Counted from the first letter of the stretch, positions 16,046 to 25,414 are shown. The stretch: 64,000 bases of DNA from Streptomyces rapamycinicus NRRL 5491 (GCF_024298965.1 NZ_CP085193.1:310001-374000), one strand, 5' to 3'. The notes: generated by a model from the sequence alone, not told the origin. Numbers and translations are program-made.

Positions 16046-17485
16046 GTGTCCCGCTCCCCCTCCCCCACCCTGTCCAAGGGCACCGCCCGGCGCTCCGGCG
16101 GCGACCGGCCACCCACACCGCGTACTCGCTGGGCCGTACTCGCCGCCAACTTCATGGTGCTGGGCCTCAATTACGCGGACCGGGCAGCCATCGGCGTCGC
16201 CGCGCCGTACATCATCGAGGAATACGGCTTCTCCGAGACCGCGTTCGGCTGGATCCTCAGCATCTTCGCCGTTTCCTACGCACCCTTCGGGCTCATCGGC
16301 GGCTGGGCCGCCGACCGTTTCGGCCCCCGCAAGGCCATGGGCTGGGCGGCTCTCGCCTGGTCCGCCTTCACCGCCGCCACGGCGGCGGGTGCCGGATTCA
16401 TCAGCTTCCTGATCATCCGGATTCTCTTCGGCGCCGCCGAAGGCCCCCAGGCAACCGTCACCGCCAAGCTGATGAACACCTGGTTCCCGCGGCGGGAGCT
16501 CGGCACGGCCATCGGCGTCGCCAATGCCGCCACACCCCTCGGCGGAGCCGTCGGAACCCCCGTCGTGGTCGCCATCATCGAGGCGACAAACGGCAACTGG
16601 CGTGCGCCCTTCATCATCTTCGGCATCGTCGGCGTGCTCTTCGCAGTCGGCTGGTTCGCCGTCGTACGGGACACCCCTGAGCGGCACCCCTGGATGAAAC
16701 CCGCGGAACTGCGCGAGATCCGCGGCCCGGAGGGCGAAGCAGCGGCAACGGGGAAGACCCCCGCTGCCGAAGACCACATCCAGGGAGATGAACACAAGGC
16801 CAGAGAGAGCGACGCGGCAGGAGACAAGGCGGGCACAGAGCCGTCGGCGCTGCCGGGCGTGTGGCACTACGTCGCCCGGCCGGTCATCTGGACCACGGCC
16901 CTGGCCTACTTCGGCTACGCCTGGATCCTCAATGTCTTCCTGACCTGGTTTCCCACTTATATGGTCAGCGAGCGCGGCATCGATCTGGACCACTTGGCCG
17001 TCGCCGGTGCCATCCCATGGGTCGGCGGCTGCATCGGCATGATCGCGGGCGGCATCACCACGGACTGGCTCGTACGCCGCCTCGGCGCCGCCGCCACCGT
17101 ACGCCGCTGGACGATCGTGATCTGCCTGATCCTCGCGGCGGCGCTGTTCGGCGGCATCGCGTTCGTCGGAAGCGCCGTCGAGGCCGTGGCGCTCATGACG
17201 GTCATCATCTTCCTGCTCTACTTCACGGGTGCGCAGTACTGGACGGTGGTCGCCGAGGAGGTGCCCGGGCCACGCTACGGCACCGTCGCCGGCGTCGTGC
17301 AGTTCATCGCCGGGTGCGCCGGCTTCCTCGCCCCGCTCATCACCGGAGCCGTGGTCGACCACGCACACTCGTGGACGACGGCATTCACGACCGCGGTCGT
17401 CATCGCCATCGCCGGAGCACTGCTGCTGGCCATGGCCGGACGCGGCAGGACGGCACGCGGCTCCGCGGGGGCAGGGAGGTCATGA
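16046..17485 (+). CDS. MFS transporter, anion:cation symporter-like
   Basis: 479 residues with 12 predicted transmembrane helices. The signature loop 2-3 motif is GGWAADRFGPRKAMG. The first helix contains MVLGLNYADRAAIGVAAPYI, typical of the ACS family (hexuronate, glucarate, phthalate and similar carboxylates). A charged loop of about 60 residues separates helices 6 and 7. The GTG at 16046 follows AGGAAGG, and upstream in-frame codons encode non-membrane, proline/arginine-rich sequence. It follows the M20 deacylase in the same direction, so it likely imports that enzyme's substrate under IclR control. Confidence 0.88.
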   Translation: MSRSPSPTLSKGTARRSGGDRPPTPRTRWAVLAANFMVLGLNYADRAAIGVAAPYIIEEYGFSETAFGWILSIFAVSYAPFGLIGGWAADRFGPRKAMGWAALAWSAFTAATAAGAGFISFLIIRILFGAAEGPQATVTAKLMNTWFPRRELGTAIGVANAATPLGGAVGTPVVVAIIEATNGNWRAPFIIFGIVGVLFAVGWFAVVRDTPERHPWMKPAELREIRGPEGEAAATGKTPAAEDHIQGDEHKARESDAAGDKAGTEPSALPGVWHYVARPVIWTTALAYFGYAWILNVFLTWFPTYMVSERGIDLDHLAVAGAIPWVGGCIGMIAGGITTDWLVRRLGAAATVRRWTIVICLILAAALFGGIAFVGSAVEAVALMTVIIFLLYFTGAQYWTVVAEEVPGPRYGTVAGVVQFIAGCAGFLAPLITGAVVDHAHSWTTAFTTAVVIAIAGALLLAMAGRGRTARGSAGAGRS

Positions 17486-17563
17486 CCGGATGGCGGAGCG
17501 TGCGCCCCAGGTCGGTCCGCGGCACATGCTGCCCACAAGCAGATGGCTGCGCGACAGCGGCTG

Positions 17564-18121
17564 CTACAGGTCGAACTCCAGGTGCTCGATGTCCGTGAAG
17601 CGGACCTCCTCGAGCTGGCCGGCGCGGCGGCCGTTGTCCTGGAAGTAGACCTCCTTGAGTGCCTCGGCGGCGATCTCCTTGAGCTGCTGTTCGCCGGCGC
17701 CGGCCTCCTGGGCCTCGAAGAGGCGGGCGGCATACTGCGGGGGCAGGGCGACGGTCAGGTGCCGGAGGCGGTCCTGGTCCGTCGTCCCGATCGGCGCGGT
17801 GTAGCCGAGCCGGGCGCGGGTGTCGATGACGATGCCACCCGTGGTCGCCGCGGTCTGCCGGGCCTTGGCCCTGATCTGCGGCTGCCACCGCTTCTTCACC
17901 TCGCGCTCCAGGCGCGCGGCGAGATCGGGACGGGGCTTTTTGATCTGGTCCTTCACGTACCGCTCGACGGTGCGCTGGGATACCCGCAGCATCTGGGCGA
18001 CCGCCCTGGTGCCCTTGAGCTGCTTGACCAGGTAGCGCATCTGCGCGGGTGCGCTCTTGGGCGCCGGGCGGGTGAAGGACTTCTGTACCGCGGCGTCCAG
18101 GCCGTCCCCGAACAGGCTCAT
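17564..18121 (-). CDS. tpg: Telomere terminal protein Tpg
   Basis: 185 residues, matching the size and sequence pattern of Streptomyces Tpg. Tpg is covalently linked to the 5' ends of linear replicons and primes telomere patching. A helix-turn-helix is visible at residues 38-58 (TRAVAQMLRVSQRTVERYVK). The segments RPDLAARLEREVKKRWQP and ATTGGIVIDTRARLGYTAP are hallmarks as I recall the family. Thr114 in PIGTTDQDR falls at the position reported as the deoxynucleotide-accepting residue in studied Tpg proteins. It lies 12 bases downstream of tap and is surely co-transcribed with it. The C-terminus is acidic and leucine-rich (DIEHLEFDL). Confidence 0.93.
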   Translation of the reverse strand: MSLFGDGLDAAVQKSFTRPAPKSAPAQMRYLVKQLKGTRAVAQMLRVSQRTVERYVKDQIKKPRPDLAARLEREVKKRWQPQIRAKARQTAATTGGIVIDTRARLGYTAPIGTTDQDRLRHLTVALPPQYAARLFEAQEAGAGEQQLKEIAAEALKEVYFQDNGRRAGQLEEVRFTDIEHLEFDL

Positions 18122-18133
18122 CGTCGCCTTCTC

Positions 18134-20341
18134 CTACTCTCCGTTGTCGACGTCGGTGACGGTGCCGTCCTTGATGTACCGGGCGAGGTTGAGCTCGGGG
18201 GCGTTGAACTGCTCGCGTACGCCCTCGCCCCACAGGACGGTCTGGGTGCCCTCGTGCTTGACCAGGCCCGGGTTGATGCCGAGCTTGAAGCCGCCGGGCA
18301 GCGGCTTGCCGTCGCGGTAGGGCAGGAAGTCCAGCGGGCTGGTGCCGTCGGCCGCGTACACGACGCAGTCGGAGAGGACCGCGACCGGGTACTGGCCGGT
18401 GAACGCCGCATGCTTGACGATCTTGCGGTGCAGGTTGATCCGTGTGCGGGAGATGACCGCCGCGCGGATGTCCGGCCGCCATGTCGGACGGGACAGGGCC
18501 CGCCACGTCTCGCCGGGCCGCCAGCCCTCACCGCGCGGGCGTTCGCGCAGCTTGCCCAGGCCGCCCTTGACCGTCGCCTTGATCGCGGAGACGACGATCG
18601 CCAGCTCGGGGTCGCGCTCCTTGTAACCGTCCATCGCCGTCAGGAAGTCGGCCGGTGCCAGGTCCGCGCCGACGCCGAGGTCGGCCATCGTGGCGAGGTA
18701 GGCGTCCCTCAGTCGGTTGTACCAACCGTCCAGGTAGCGGCCGTTGTCGTAGCGGACGTACGCCTCGCTCGGCGCGACGTCGTAGCCCAGTTCCACCGCG
18801 TAGGCGACGGTGGGCGTCGCGTACCAGGCCGGGCCGTCGGGGCGCTCACCCTTCGGTGTGAACGGGCTGGGCAGCAGAGCGGCGTCCAGGTCCGCCCACT
18901 TGTCCTTGCCGACCTTCACGCGGGAGAGGTCGACGTGGGACAGGTCGACCAGCCACGAGCCGGGCAGCTTCGCATCGAACACCGGGTTCTTGACGTGCGT
19001 GGGCGCGCCGAGACCGACAACCAGGCCGTTGGCACCGGCGGCGAAGGCCATGTTCACATCGATGCCGACCAGGTACCGCAGGGTGCATTCGGCGTCCGTC
19101 ATCGGGCGTGCCCAGTCGTACGCCTCCTCGAACAGCTTCTCGCCGGGGCCTCGGACATGGAAGCGCGGCAGGTCCGCCAGGAGCGGGTGCCCGTCCGGCG
19201 CCTCGCACGGAGCGCAGGCCACCGGGTCCTCGCCCAACGACCCCGGGGCCTTGTCGTCGGCCTTCCGGAAGCCGCCGGTGGCCTCGTCGCGCACGGCGTA
19301 GGTCGGCGGGTGCAGCGCGGTCATCAGTTCCAGGCCGGTGACGGCCGTGGAGCCGCGCGGGGTCATCACCCGGGCCGCGTAGGCGCCCAGGAGCCGGGCG
19401 AGTTCCGCCGGCGGGAGCTGCGCGGCGTGGCCCCAGTGGCGGGAGTCGAGCGCGTTCCAGGACGGGATGCACAGCTGCACGCACTGGCGCTCCGAGCCCT
19501 TGGCCGGGCGGTAGATCCGCGCCCACGGGCCGAACCCGCGCTTGGTCAGCTGCCAGTCCCCCCGCGTCAGCTGCTTGATGACCTTGTGGCCCCCCGGGAT
19601 CCGCCCGGCGAGCCGCTCCTCATCCGTCAAGGCGACCGGCAGACCGTAGCGCTCCAGCGCGGCCTCGGTGAGCACGAGCAGCGGGTCGGCGTCCTTGCCC
19701 GGCCCGGACAGCTTCGGCTGCCCCAGCTTCGCCTCCTTCAGCGTCCACTCCACCAGGGCCGGGATCGACTTGGCGGGCACGTCCAGGACCAGGCCGCCGA
19801 CGCAGTACGCCAGCAGCACCTGCCCGTCGGCGTCGGCGTCGACGACCGCGAGCGGCCCGTTCTCGAACCGCGGATCGATGCCGTCTGCCGAGATACCGGC
19901 CGGAGCCGCCTTCCGCGTGCCGGGGCGGCGCGACGTCGATGTCGGCCCGGGAGTGGCCGCCGGGCGTGCCGCGGTGGCCGGAGCGGTCGCCGCGCGTGGC
20001 GCGGTGTTCTCCGGAGCCGTCATGGCAGGCATGGCGCTTGAGGTGGGGCTTTCGGCCGCAGCCGAGGTGCCGTCGGTCGGCCGGGGCGCGGGGAAGCGGG
20101 CCGCGAGGCCCTCGAGGAGCCGTGCGTATGCGGCACGTTTCGGCGGCCGCGGATCGGTACGTCCGGCCTCCCAGCTCCCCACCGCCTCGCGCCGGGTCCG
20201 CAGAGCGTTCGCGATCTGCTCCTGCGTCAGTCCGGCCGCTTCGCGCAGACGTTTGCGCTCCGCGGGTTCCGGCAGCGGATCCAGTGCAGCCTGTTCCAGC
20301 AGCGCGTCAACGGCACCGAACAGCTCTTCCTCGCTGGACAA
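18134..20341 (-). CDS. tap: Telomere-associated protein Tap
   Basis: 735 residues. Tap binds the single-stranded telomere overhang and recruits Tpg. An XRE-type helix-turn-helix is at the N-terminus (LREAAGLTQEQIANALRTRR, then AVGSWEAGRTDPRPPKRAAY). A long Ala/Pro/Thr linker is followed by the conserved large domain from about residue 140. The start is a TTG at 20341, preceded by GGGAGGTGA with good spacing. The resulting N-terminus (SSEEELFGAVDALLEQA) matches the family, and the length fits the usual 735-745. The tap-tpg order and tight spacing are those of known linear Streptomyces replicons. Confidence 0.93.
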   Translation of the reverse strand: MSSEEELFGAVDALLEQAALDPLPEPAERKRLREAAGLTQEQIANALRTRREAVGSWEAGRTDPRPPKRAAYARLLEGLAARFPAPRPTDGTSAAAESPTSSAMPAMTAPENTAPRAATAPATAARPAATPGPTSTSRRPGTRKAAPAGISADGIDPRFENGPLAVVDADADGQVLLAYCVGGLVLDVPAKSIPALVEWTLKEAKLGQPKLSGPGKDADPLLVLTEAALERYGLPVALTDEERLAGRIPGGHKVIKQLTRGDWQLTKRGFGPWARIYRPAKGSERQCVQLCIPSWNALDSRHWGHAAQLPPAELARLLGAYAARVMTPRGSTAVTGLELMTALHPPTYAVRDEATGGFRKADDKAPGSLGEDPVACAPCEAPDGHPLLADLPRFHVRGPGEKLFEEAYDWARPMTDAECTLRYLVGIDVNMAFAAGANGLVVGLGAPTHVKNPVFDAKLPGSWLVDLSHVDLSRVKVGKDKWADLDAALLPSPFTPKGERPDGPAWYATPTVAYAVELGYDVAPSEAYVRYDNGRYLDGWYNRLRDAYLATMADLGVGADLAPADFLTAMDGYKERDPELAIVVSAIKATVKGGLGKLRERPRGEGWRPGETWRALSRPTWRPDIRAAVISRTRINLHRKIVKHAAFTGQYPVAVLSDCVVYAADGTSPLDFLPYRDGKPLPGGFKLGINPGLVKHEGTQTVLWGEGVREQFNAPELNLARYIKDGTVTDVDNGE

Positions 20342-20444
20342 GAGCTCACCTCCCGGCCACCATCCTACCTCAAATCGCGCACCAATCACACATAGAACGC
20401 TCGTGAATCCCTCATGGAGGGAGGATAGGCTGCCGTGCTACCCC

Positions 20445-21590
20445 TCAGCGAACCGGTGTGAGGGCCAGGATCGCCATGTCGTCATGCCGCCGTCCCCCCG
20501 CCCAGTCGGTGACATCGGCGACGAGTGTGTCCACCACCTCCGACGCCGTGCGGAAATCCCGGTCGGCCAGCCTCGTGCGAGGTTCGTAGTAGGTCCCGTG
20601 CCGGTCGCGCGCCTCGGTGACACCGTCGGTCACCAGCAGCAGGTAGTCCCCCTGATGGAAGGGGAAAGTGTCACAGCCGGACTCGCCGATGTCCTCAGGC
20701 ATCCCCAGCCCCAGGGGAAACCCCGGAGCCGAGGGCTCCAGCGACGTCACCCGGCCCCCGCTGATCAGATACGGCGGCGGATGACCGCGGTGGTGCAACC
20801 GCACCCACCCCTCCTCCTTGCTGACCTCTACCAGTACGGCGGTGGCGAACTGCTCCAGTGCGTCCGGCTGGTCGCCGACGTCCGCCGCGAACCGGGCCAG
20901 GGCCCGCTCCATGTACTCGGCCAGCTCCCGCAACGTGGCCGCCTGCTCCGCCGCCTCACGGAAGGCGCTGGTCGCCACGGCCATGGTGGACACGGCGGGC
21001 AGACCCTTGCCCCGTACGTCCCCGATCAGCGCCCGCACCCCGAACGGCGAATCGCGCACCGCGTAGAAGTCTCCGCCGATCAGCGCTTCCGCGTGCGCAC
21101 ACTCATAGCGGGTGGCCACCGACACCGTCCCCACCCGCGCGGGCGGCAGCGGCAGGACCGCCCGCTGCGCCACCTCGGCCACGGCGCGCACCGCCGCGAA
21201 ACGCTGCCCCTGACGCTGGACCACCCACTTCAGCCACAGCGCGATCACGCTGATCACCGCCACATCCAGCAGGTTCACCACGAGCGCCGTCAGCGGGCGG
21301 TTCACCAGCACATCCACACACACCGCCAGCACACACGCGACGGCCGCGGTGATCACCGCGCCCCGGAACGTCAGCACCATGCAGGCCGCGAGCGGGCTGG
21401 CGGACAGCAGGGGCAACCCGGCGTAGGGCACCGGCCCGAAGACGTCCAACACCACACCGCCGATCAGCAGCAGCACCGGGACCATGGCGAGCAGCCCGGC
21501 CCAGCCGCCGCGCCCCTTCTCCACCGACCGGCCCACCCCGCGCCTGCGCACGCCGGCTCCTCGGCCATCGGCCCTCGTCTCGTCCGCCAT
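20445..21590 (-). CDS. Membrane-anchored PP2C/SpoIIE-type serine/threonine phosphatase
   Basis: 381 residues. Three to four hydrophobic segments fill residues 30-125. The C-terminal 240 residues are a PP2C-type phosphatase with metal ligands in ALIGGDFYAV, GDVRGKGLPA, VTDGVTEARD and RRHDDMAILAL. Such proteins in Streptomyces (RsbU-like) dephosphorylate anti-sigma-factor antagonists or other targets at the membrane. No sensory PAS or GAF domain and no anti-sigma partner gene is adjacent, so the target is unknown. It lies 103 bases upstream of tap on the same strand, but it has no functional link to telomeres that I know of. Confidence 0.9.
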   Translation of the reverse strand: MADETRADGRGAGVRRRGVGRSVEKGRGGWAGLLAMVPVLLLIGGVVLDVFGPVPYAGLPLLSASPLAACMVLTFRGAVITAAVACVLAVCVDVLVNRPLTALVVNLLDVAVISVIALWLKWVVQRQGQRFAAVRAVAEVAQRAVLPLPPARVGTVSVATRYECAHAEALIGGDFYAVRDSPFGVRALIGDVRGKGLPAVSTMAVATSAFREAAEQAATLRELAEYMERALARFAADVGDQPDALEQFATAVLVEVSKEEGWVRLHHRGHPPPYLISGGRVTSLEPSAPGFPLGLGMPEDIGESGCDTFPFHQGDYLLLVTDGVTEARDRHGTYYEPRTRLADRDFRTASEVVDTLVADVTDWAGGRRHDDMAILALTPVR

Positions 21591-21947
21591 CCGCGCTCTC
21601 CCGCTCCGTGTCCGGCCTACGGCGATGAGAGAGTGCTCTCCCGCTCATACCGCCATACCCGACGGCACGGACGGAGTGCGGAATGCTGAGCCACGTGGCG
21701 GAGATCACCGATGGCCGATGCCCCGTATGGCATCGCCACCCGTTTCCGGGACTCACCGGAATTCCCGCCGCTCGTAGAACGCACATTCCGACAACGCGGA
21801 GAAAATTCCCGGTGCCGTAGAGCTGAACGCGAAATGGTAATTCGAAAAGGCCGGTGAAATGGGCATGCGAGTGGCACAACCCCGCGCGGATCTTCCACGT
21901 CGAAACGGGTGATCGGAAATCAGATCCACTCCCCACGGAGGTCTTTC
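21591..21947. other. Intergenic region between the phosphatase and RTX protein genes
   Basis: A divergent promoter region with a moderately AT-rich block at about 21765-21850. I see no gene in it. ACGGAGG at its right end is the ribosome site of the RTX gene. Confidence 0.5.
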
Positions 21948-22775
21948 GTGTCCACCCTTGGCCCGCGCTCCCGCCGCGTCCGCCCGGTCGGCGTCGCCGC
22001 CTTACTGGCCGCCGCGGCCAGCACCGGACTCTTCGCCTGGAGCGCCCAGGCCGCCACCTCGCCCGCGTCGTCGTCGCCGGTGCCGTCGGCCGCGTCGCCG
22101 GCCACCGTGACCGTCACCGACGGAGTGATGGCCTACACGGCGGCCGACGGCCAGACCAACAAGCTCACCATCAAGCGGGTCAGCGAGACCGACACCACGC
22201 TGACCTTCGGCGTCGACGACGTTGTCGAGATCTCCGCCGGCACCGACTGCACCCACCCCACCGCCACCGACCTGACGTATGTGACCTGCACCGTGCCCGT
22301 CCCCGACCCGGACCACGGCGGCGACCAGGGCAACGTCGAACTCGGCGACGGCAATGACAGCGCCAAGATCTCCGGCGGCGATGTGAACGTCTACGGCGGG
22401 GACGGCGACGACACCATCACCGGCGCCTCCGTCGTGGTGGGCGGCGACGGCGACGACACCATCAGCCACGCCACGAACGCGAACGGCAACGCCGGAAACG
22501 ACACCATCACCGACTCGTTCGCAGTCTGGGCCGGGGACGGCGACGACACCGTCATCGGCGATGACGTGGCCAACGAGATCTACGGCGGCCCCGGCGACGA
22601 CTACCTCGACGGCGCCGGGAACGATGACTCGATCGACGGCGAAGGGGGCGACGACACCATCAAGGGCGGACCGGGCAACGACTACCTCTTCGGCGGCCCC
22701 GGCCAGGACGACATCGACGGCGGCCCCGGCGACAACGTCATCGACCAGGACGGATCCATCCCTGAGGGGTTCTGA
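21948..22775 (+). CDS. Secreted RTX-type calcium-binding repeat protein
   Basis: 275 residues. A signal peptide covers about residues 1-36 (a long hydrophobic stretch ending FAWSAQAA). Residues 130-270 carry RTX-like nonapeptides of the form GGxGDDxI (GGDGDDTITG, GGDGDDTISH, GPGDDYLDG, GGDDTIKGG, GPGNDYLFGG). In known RTX proteins these form calcium-loaded parallel beta rolls. No catalytic domain accompanies the repeats, and no type I secretion genes are nearby. The Sec-type signal suggests general export instead. The GTG start at 21948 has ACGGAGG six bases upstream. A strong hairpin follows the gene. Confidence 0.85.
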   Translation: MSTLGPRSRRVRPVGVAALLAAAASTGLFAWSAQAATSPASSSPVPSAASPATVTVTDGVMAYTAADGQTNKLTIKRVSETDTTLTFGVDDVVEISAGTDCTHPTATDLTYVTCTVPVPDPDHGGDQGNVELGDGNDSAKISGGDVNVYGGDGDDTITGASVVVGGDGDDTISHATNANGNAGNDTITDSFAVWAGDGDDTVIGDDVANEIYGGPGDDYLDGAGNDDSIDGEGGDDTIKGGPGNDYLFGGPGQDDIDGGPGDNVIDQDGSIPEGF

Positions 22776-22817
22776 GGGGACCTCAGAGGCCGCAGGGGCA
22801 GGGGCCTGAACGACAAG

Positions 22818-22844
22818 ACGGCCCGGGCCGACGACCCGGGCCGT
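22818..22844 (+). terminator. Hairpin terminator after the RTX gene
   Basis: Ten-base arms ACGGCCCGGG and CCCGGGCCGT around a seven-base loop, 42 bases past the RTX stop codon. No U-tract is present, as usual in Streptomyces. Confidence 0.8.
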
Positions 22845-22950
22845 TCCGCCACCGAGCGGGCAGAACTCACCCCCTGACCCAACCATCCGCCAGCCGGTGG
22901 CCCACTGAAGTGTGAGGTCGCGGGGGTGGGGCGCTGGTAGGGTCCTGACC

Positions 22951-23454
22951 ATGTCCAGCCAACAGCAGCCAGGATGGGACAACGCTGGTCAAGGGGGGCC
23001 TGCTGGGTACGGTCCCGCCCCGTATGCCACGCAACCGCCCTATCAGCCGTATCCGAACGGCGGCGCGGTCCCGGGCGGGCATCACCCCCAGTCGATGACG
23101 ATGCCTGGAACGGTCCGCGCCGCACAGGTGCTGTTCTTCGTGATGGGTGGGCTCGGCCTGCTCGGCATGGTGCTCGCCATCGCGACGGACCACATGGAGG
23201 CGGCTGGCTCGATCTTCGCAACGTCGTCCCCGGCATTCGTGGGCCTGGTCAGCGCCCTGCGCTTCCCGAAGAGGAAGCCAGGCTCACGGGGTACGGCGAT
23301 CATCATCGCTTCGCTGATGATCGCCGTCGGGCTGGGCACGCTGGGGCAGGGGCAACCGGCCGGGCTGATCCTGGGCGGGGTTGGCACCACCATCGTGATC
23401 CTGCTGTCTCAGCGGCAAGCCCGTCCCTGGTTCGGCCGTCCGGTCCGTCCCTGA
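22951..23454 (+). CDS. Small membrane protein with Gln/Pro/Tyr-rich head
   Basis: 167 residues. The first 50 are rich in Gln, Gly, Pro and Tyr, a low-complexity cytoplasmic head common in actinomycete membrane proteins. Four hydrophobic segments follow at about 55-73, 80-97, 110-128 and 133-150, ending in a basic tail. It resembles the many Streptomyces DUF4190-like small membrane proteins, but I cannot name a family with confidence. The ATG at 22951 has only a weak ribosome site. It has no operon partner. Confidence 0.65.
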   Translation: MSSQQQPGWDNAGQGGPAGYGPAPYATQPPYQPYPNGGAVPGGHHPQSMTMPGTVRAAQVLFFVMGGLGLLGMVLAIATDHMEAAGSIFATSSPAFVGLVSALRFPKRKPGSRGTAIIIASLMIAVGLGTLGQGQPAGLILGGVGTTIVILLSQRQARPWFGRPVRP

Positions 23455-23622
23455 CAGACGGAACCCCAGACATGGAGATCTCCCCGAAGGTAACGGCTGC
23501 AGAACTCCTCGCGCGCCCAAGCGCATGCGGCCGACAGCGGTCTGGACACCGGCGGCGAGGCCCTGCGCATCAGCCGGGCTGGAGGTCTGAGGGGCATCCG
23601 CTCCCGGCTGTCACGCGGGTCG

Positions 23623-24705
23623 CTACCCGACCGGCCAGTCCCCGGTGCGGGCGAACAGCTCGATGTCGGCCTCGTACGGCGCGGGGTCGAGCCCCCGCGC
23701 ACGCACCCACTCCGTATTGAGGTGGGTGTTCCGGTACGGATCAGCGCCATCGCCGATGATGGTGACGACGCTGCCCCGCATCCCCGCTCGGCGCATCCGT
23801 GCCACGAGGTAGCACATCCCCCAGAAATTGGTGCCGGCCGCCGGTCCGGCTTCGATCCCGGCAACAGTACGAAGCCACCGCAGGGCCGCAATGGACGCCG
23901 CGTCCGGTACCGGGATCATCAGGTCGATCACCGCCGGCAGGAAGCCGGGCTCGGTGCGTGGGCGACCGATGCCAGGTATCCGCGAGGGCATCCCCGTGGT
24001 GTAGTCGCCACACCCACTCACCCACGCGGGGAAGTAGGCGGAGTTCTCCGGGTCCACCACCGCCAGGCGAGTCGGATGACCGTGTCGCCGCAGGTGGCGT
24101 CCGATCGCCGCCGAGGTCGCCCCGGTTCCGGCACCACTGACGATCCACTCCGGGATCGGGTGCGGTTCCCCGCTCATCTGATCGAAGATCTCGTCGGCGA
24201 TCGTCGGCTCACCACATCCGGCCACCGCCCGCTCCCCGTCGCCGAAGTGGTCCAGGAAGTGGCCGCCGAGCCGCTCGGCCAACGCCCTCGCCTCCTCCTG
24301 CACCGCGGCGGGCGGCTGCTCACCCACCTGCCACCGTCCGCCTTCCCCTTCGATCCTGGCCAGGACGTCCGCAGGGGTCTTCGCCGGTACGACGGCGGTG
24401 AACACCAGGCCCAGCAGTCTCGCGAAGTGGGCTCCGGCGACAGCAACCGCCCCGCTCGTAGCCGCGATCACCGGTGTGTCCGACCTGATGGCGCCGCTGG
24501 CGATCGCCTCACAGAACATGGCCCGCACCAGGCGATACTTCATGCTGCCGGTGGGATGCGCGGACTCGTCCTTGAGGTAAATCCCGACGTCCCGGATCGC
24601 GGGTAGCGGAAGCGGGCGCAGGGGCGTCGGTGCCAGATGCGGGCGACCTGCCCGTACCCGACGGATCGCCTCGGCAGCCCACGAGTTGGGGTGCTCCGTG
24701 GTCAT
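23623..24705 (-). CDS. PLP-dependent cysteine synthase-family enzyme (Cds1/CBS-like)
   Basis: 360 residues with the fold-type II PLP pattern. The Schiff-base lysine is Lys56 in HPTGSMKYRLV. The phosphate-binding loop is seen as VSGAGTGATSAA, and an asparagine-type loop as AATSGAVAVAGAHFARLLG. The HPTGS(M/L)K(Y/H)RLA pattern matches Cds1-like cysteine desulfhydrases of actinobacteria better than CysK or CysM, which carry PSGSVKDR and similar. It likely cleaves or exchanges the thiol of cysteine or a related amino acid. It stands alone, convergent with the small membrane protein gene. Confidence 0.83.
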   Translation of the reverse strand: MTTEHPNSWAAEAIRRVRAGRPHLAPTPLRPLPLPAIRDVGIYLKDESAHPTGSMKYRLVRAMFCEAIASGAIRSDTPVIAATSGAVAVAGAHFARLLGLVFTAVVPAKTPADVLARIEGEGGRWQVGEQPPAAVQEEARALAERLGGHFLDHFGDGERAVAGCGEPTIADEIFDQMSGEPHPIPEWIVSGAGTGATSAAIGRHLRRHGHPTRLAVVDPENSAYFPAWVSGCGDYTTGMPSRIPGIGRPRTEPGFLPAVIDLMIPVPDAASIAALRWLRTVAGIEAGPAAGTNFWGMCYLVARMRRAGMRGSVVTIIGDGADPYRNTHLNTEWVRARGLDPAPYEADIELFARTGDWPVG

Positions 24706-24888
24706 GACCGGACCCTACTGGAGCCCCGGCACCGGGCAGGTCACCATGCTCAGCGGTCATTGTCGACAACGAGCCTGCCGCTGCGCCTGCTAACGCGCTT
24801 CGGCTCGGCCATATTGCTTGGTCGACTGGATTGGAGGACACGGCGGCCGACTTCGGTGAGAACGGTCATGTGGGACCGCCACCGTCTG

Positions 24889-24948
24889 TCACGCCAATAG
24901 GACGCGTTCGCGCAGGAGGTGGAAGCCCGCGCGGCCGAACAGCCTCTT
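24889..24948 (-). mobile_element. 3' scrap of an ISL3-type transposase
   Basis: The minus-strand frame reads KRLFGRAGFHLLRERVLLA and then stops. This resembles the C-terminal end of IS204/ISL3 transposases. Nothing upstream in frame continues the homology, so only the last 19 codons remain. Confidence 0.45.
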
Positions 24949-25010
24949 CCAGGGCGTGTATCGACAGTATTTCCGGAGCGGTTGTCGTGTCGCTTCGCTA
25001 CGGTGCGGCC

Positions 25011-25365
25011 ATGGCGAACTTTGTGCTGGTCGCGGGTGCGCGGCTCGGATCTTGGGCGTGGGACGAGGTCGTGCCGTATCTGCGTGCGGCCGGCCACGGC
25101 GTCCACCCGCTGACGCTGTCCGGTCTCGCCGAGAAGCAAGGCGTGCCGGCCGGACAGCGGACCCGCCGTGCTGGAACGGCCGCTCGGCGATCTCCCGGCG
25201 ACATACAGCAAGTGCACGCTCGGTGACCCCGAGCCGGGCGACGACGTAACCAAGCTACTGACCAGCGAGCACTGGCGGCTGATCGAGATGGACACCGGCC
25301 ACTTGCCGATGTTCTCGCAGCCGCGCGAACTGGCGCAGACCCTCCTCGGCACAACCGGGGAGTGA
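25011..25365 (+). pseudogene. Alpha/beta hydrolase, internally deleted and frameshifted
   Basis: The ATG at 25011 opens a frame with a good alpha/beta-hydrolase N-terminus (ANFVLVAGARLGSWAWDEVV, then HGVHPLTLSGLA). It loses the family pattern after about 46 codons. From about 25168 another frame gives the matching C-terminus, including the catalytic-histidine region (EMDTGHLPMFSQPRELAQTL) up to the stop at 25365. About half of a normal 235-residue protein, including the nucleophile elbow, is missing. It is flanked on both sides by transposase scraps. Confidence 0.75.
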
Positions 25366-25414
25366 CCGCGGTTTTCGGGCTTTCGGACTCCTTGCCGGGG
25401 CGCATCATGTGCGC

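Noticed and set aside
17543..21689. Very long plus-strand frames across tap and the phosphatase
   Set aside because: Both are antisense shadows. Tap, Tpg and PP2C motifs on the minus strand are unambiguous.
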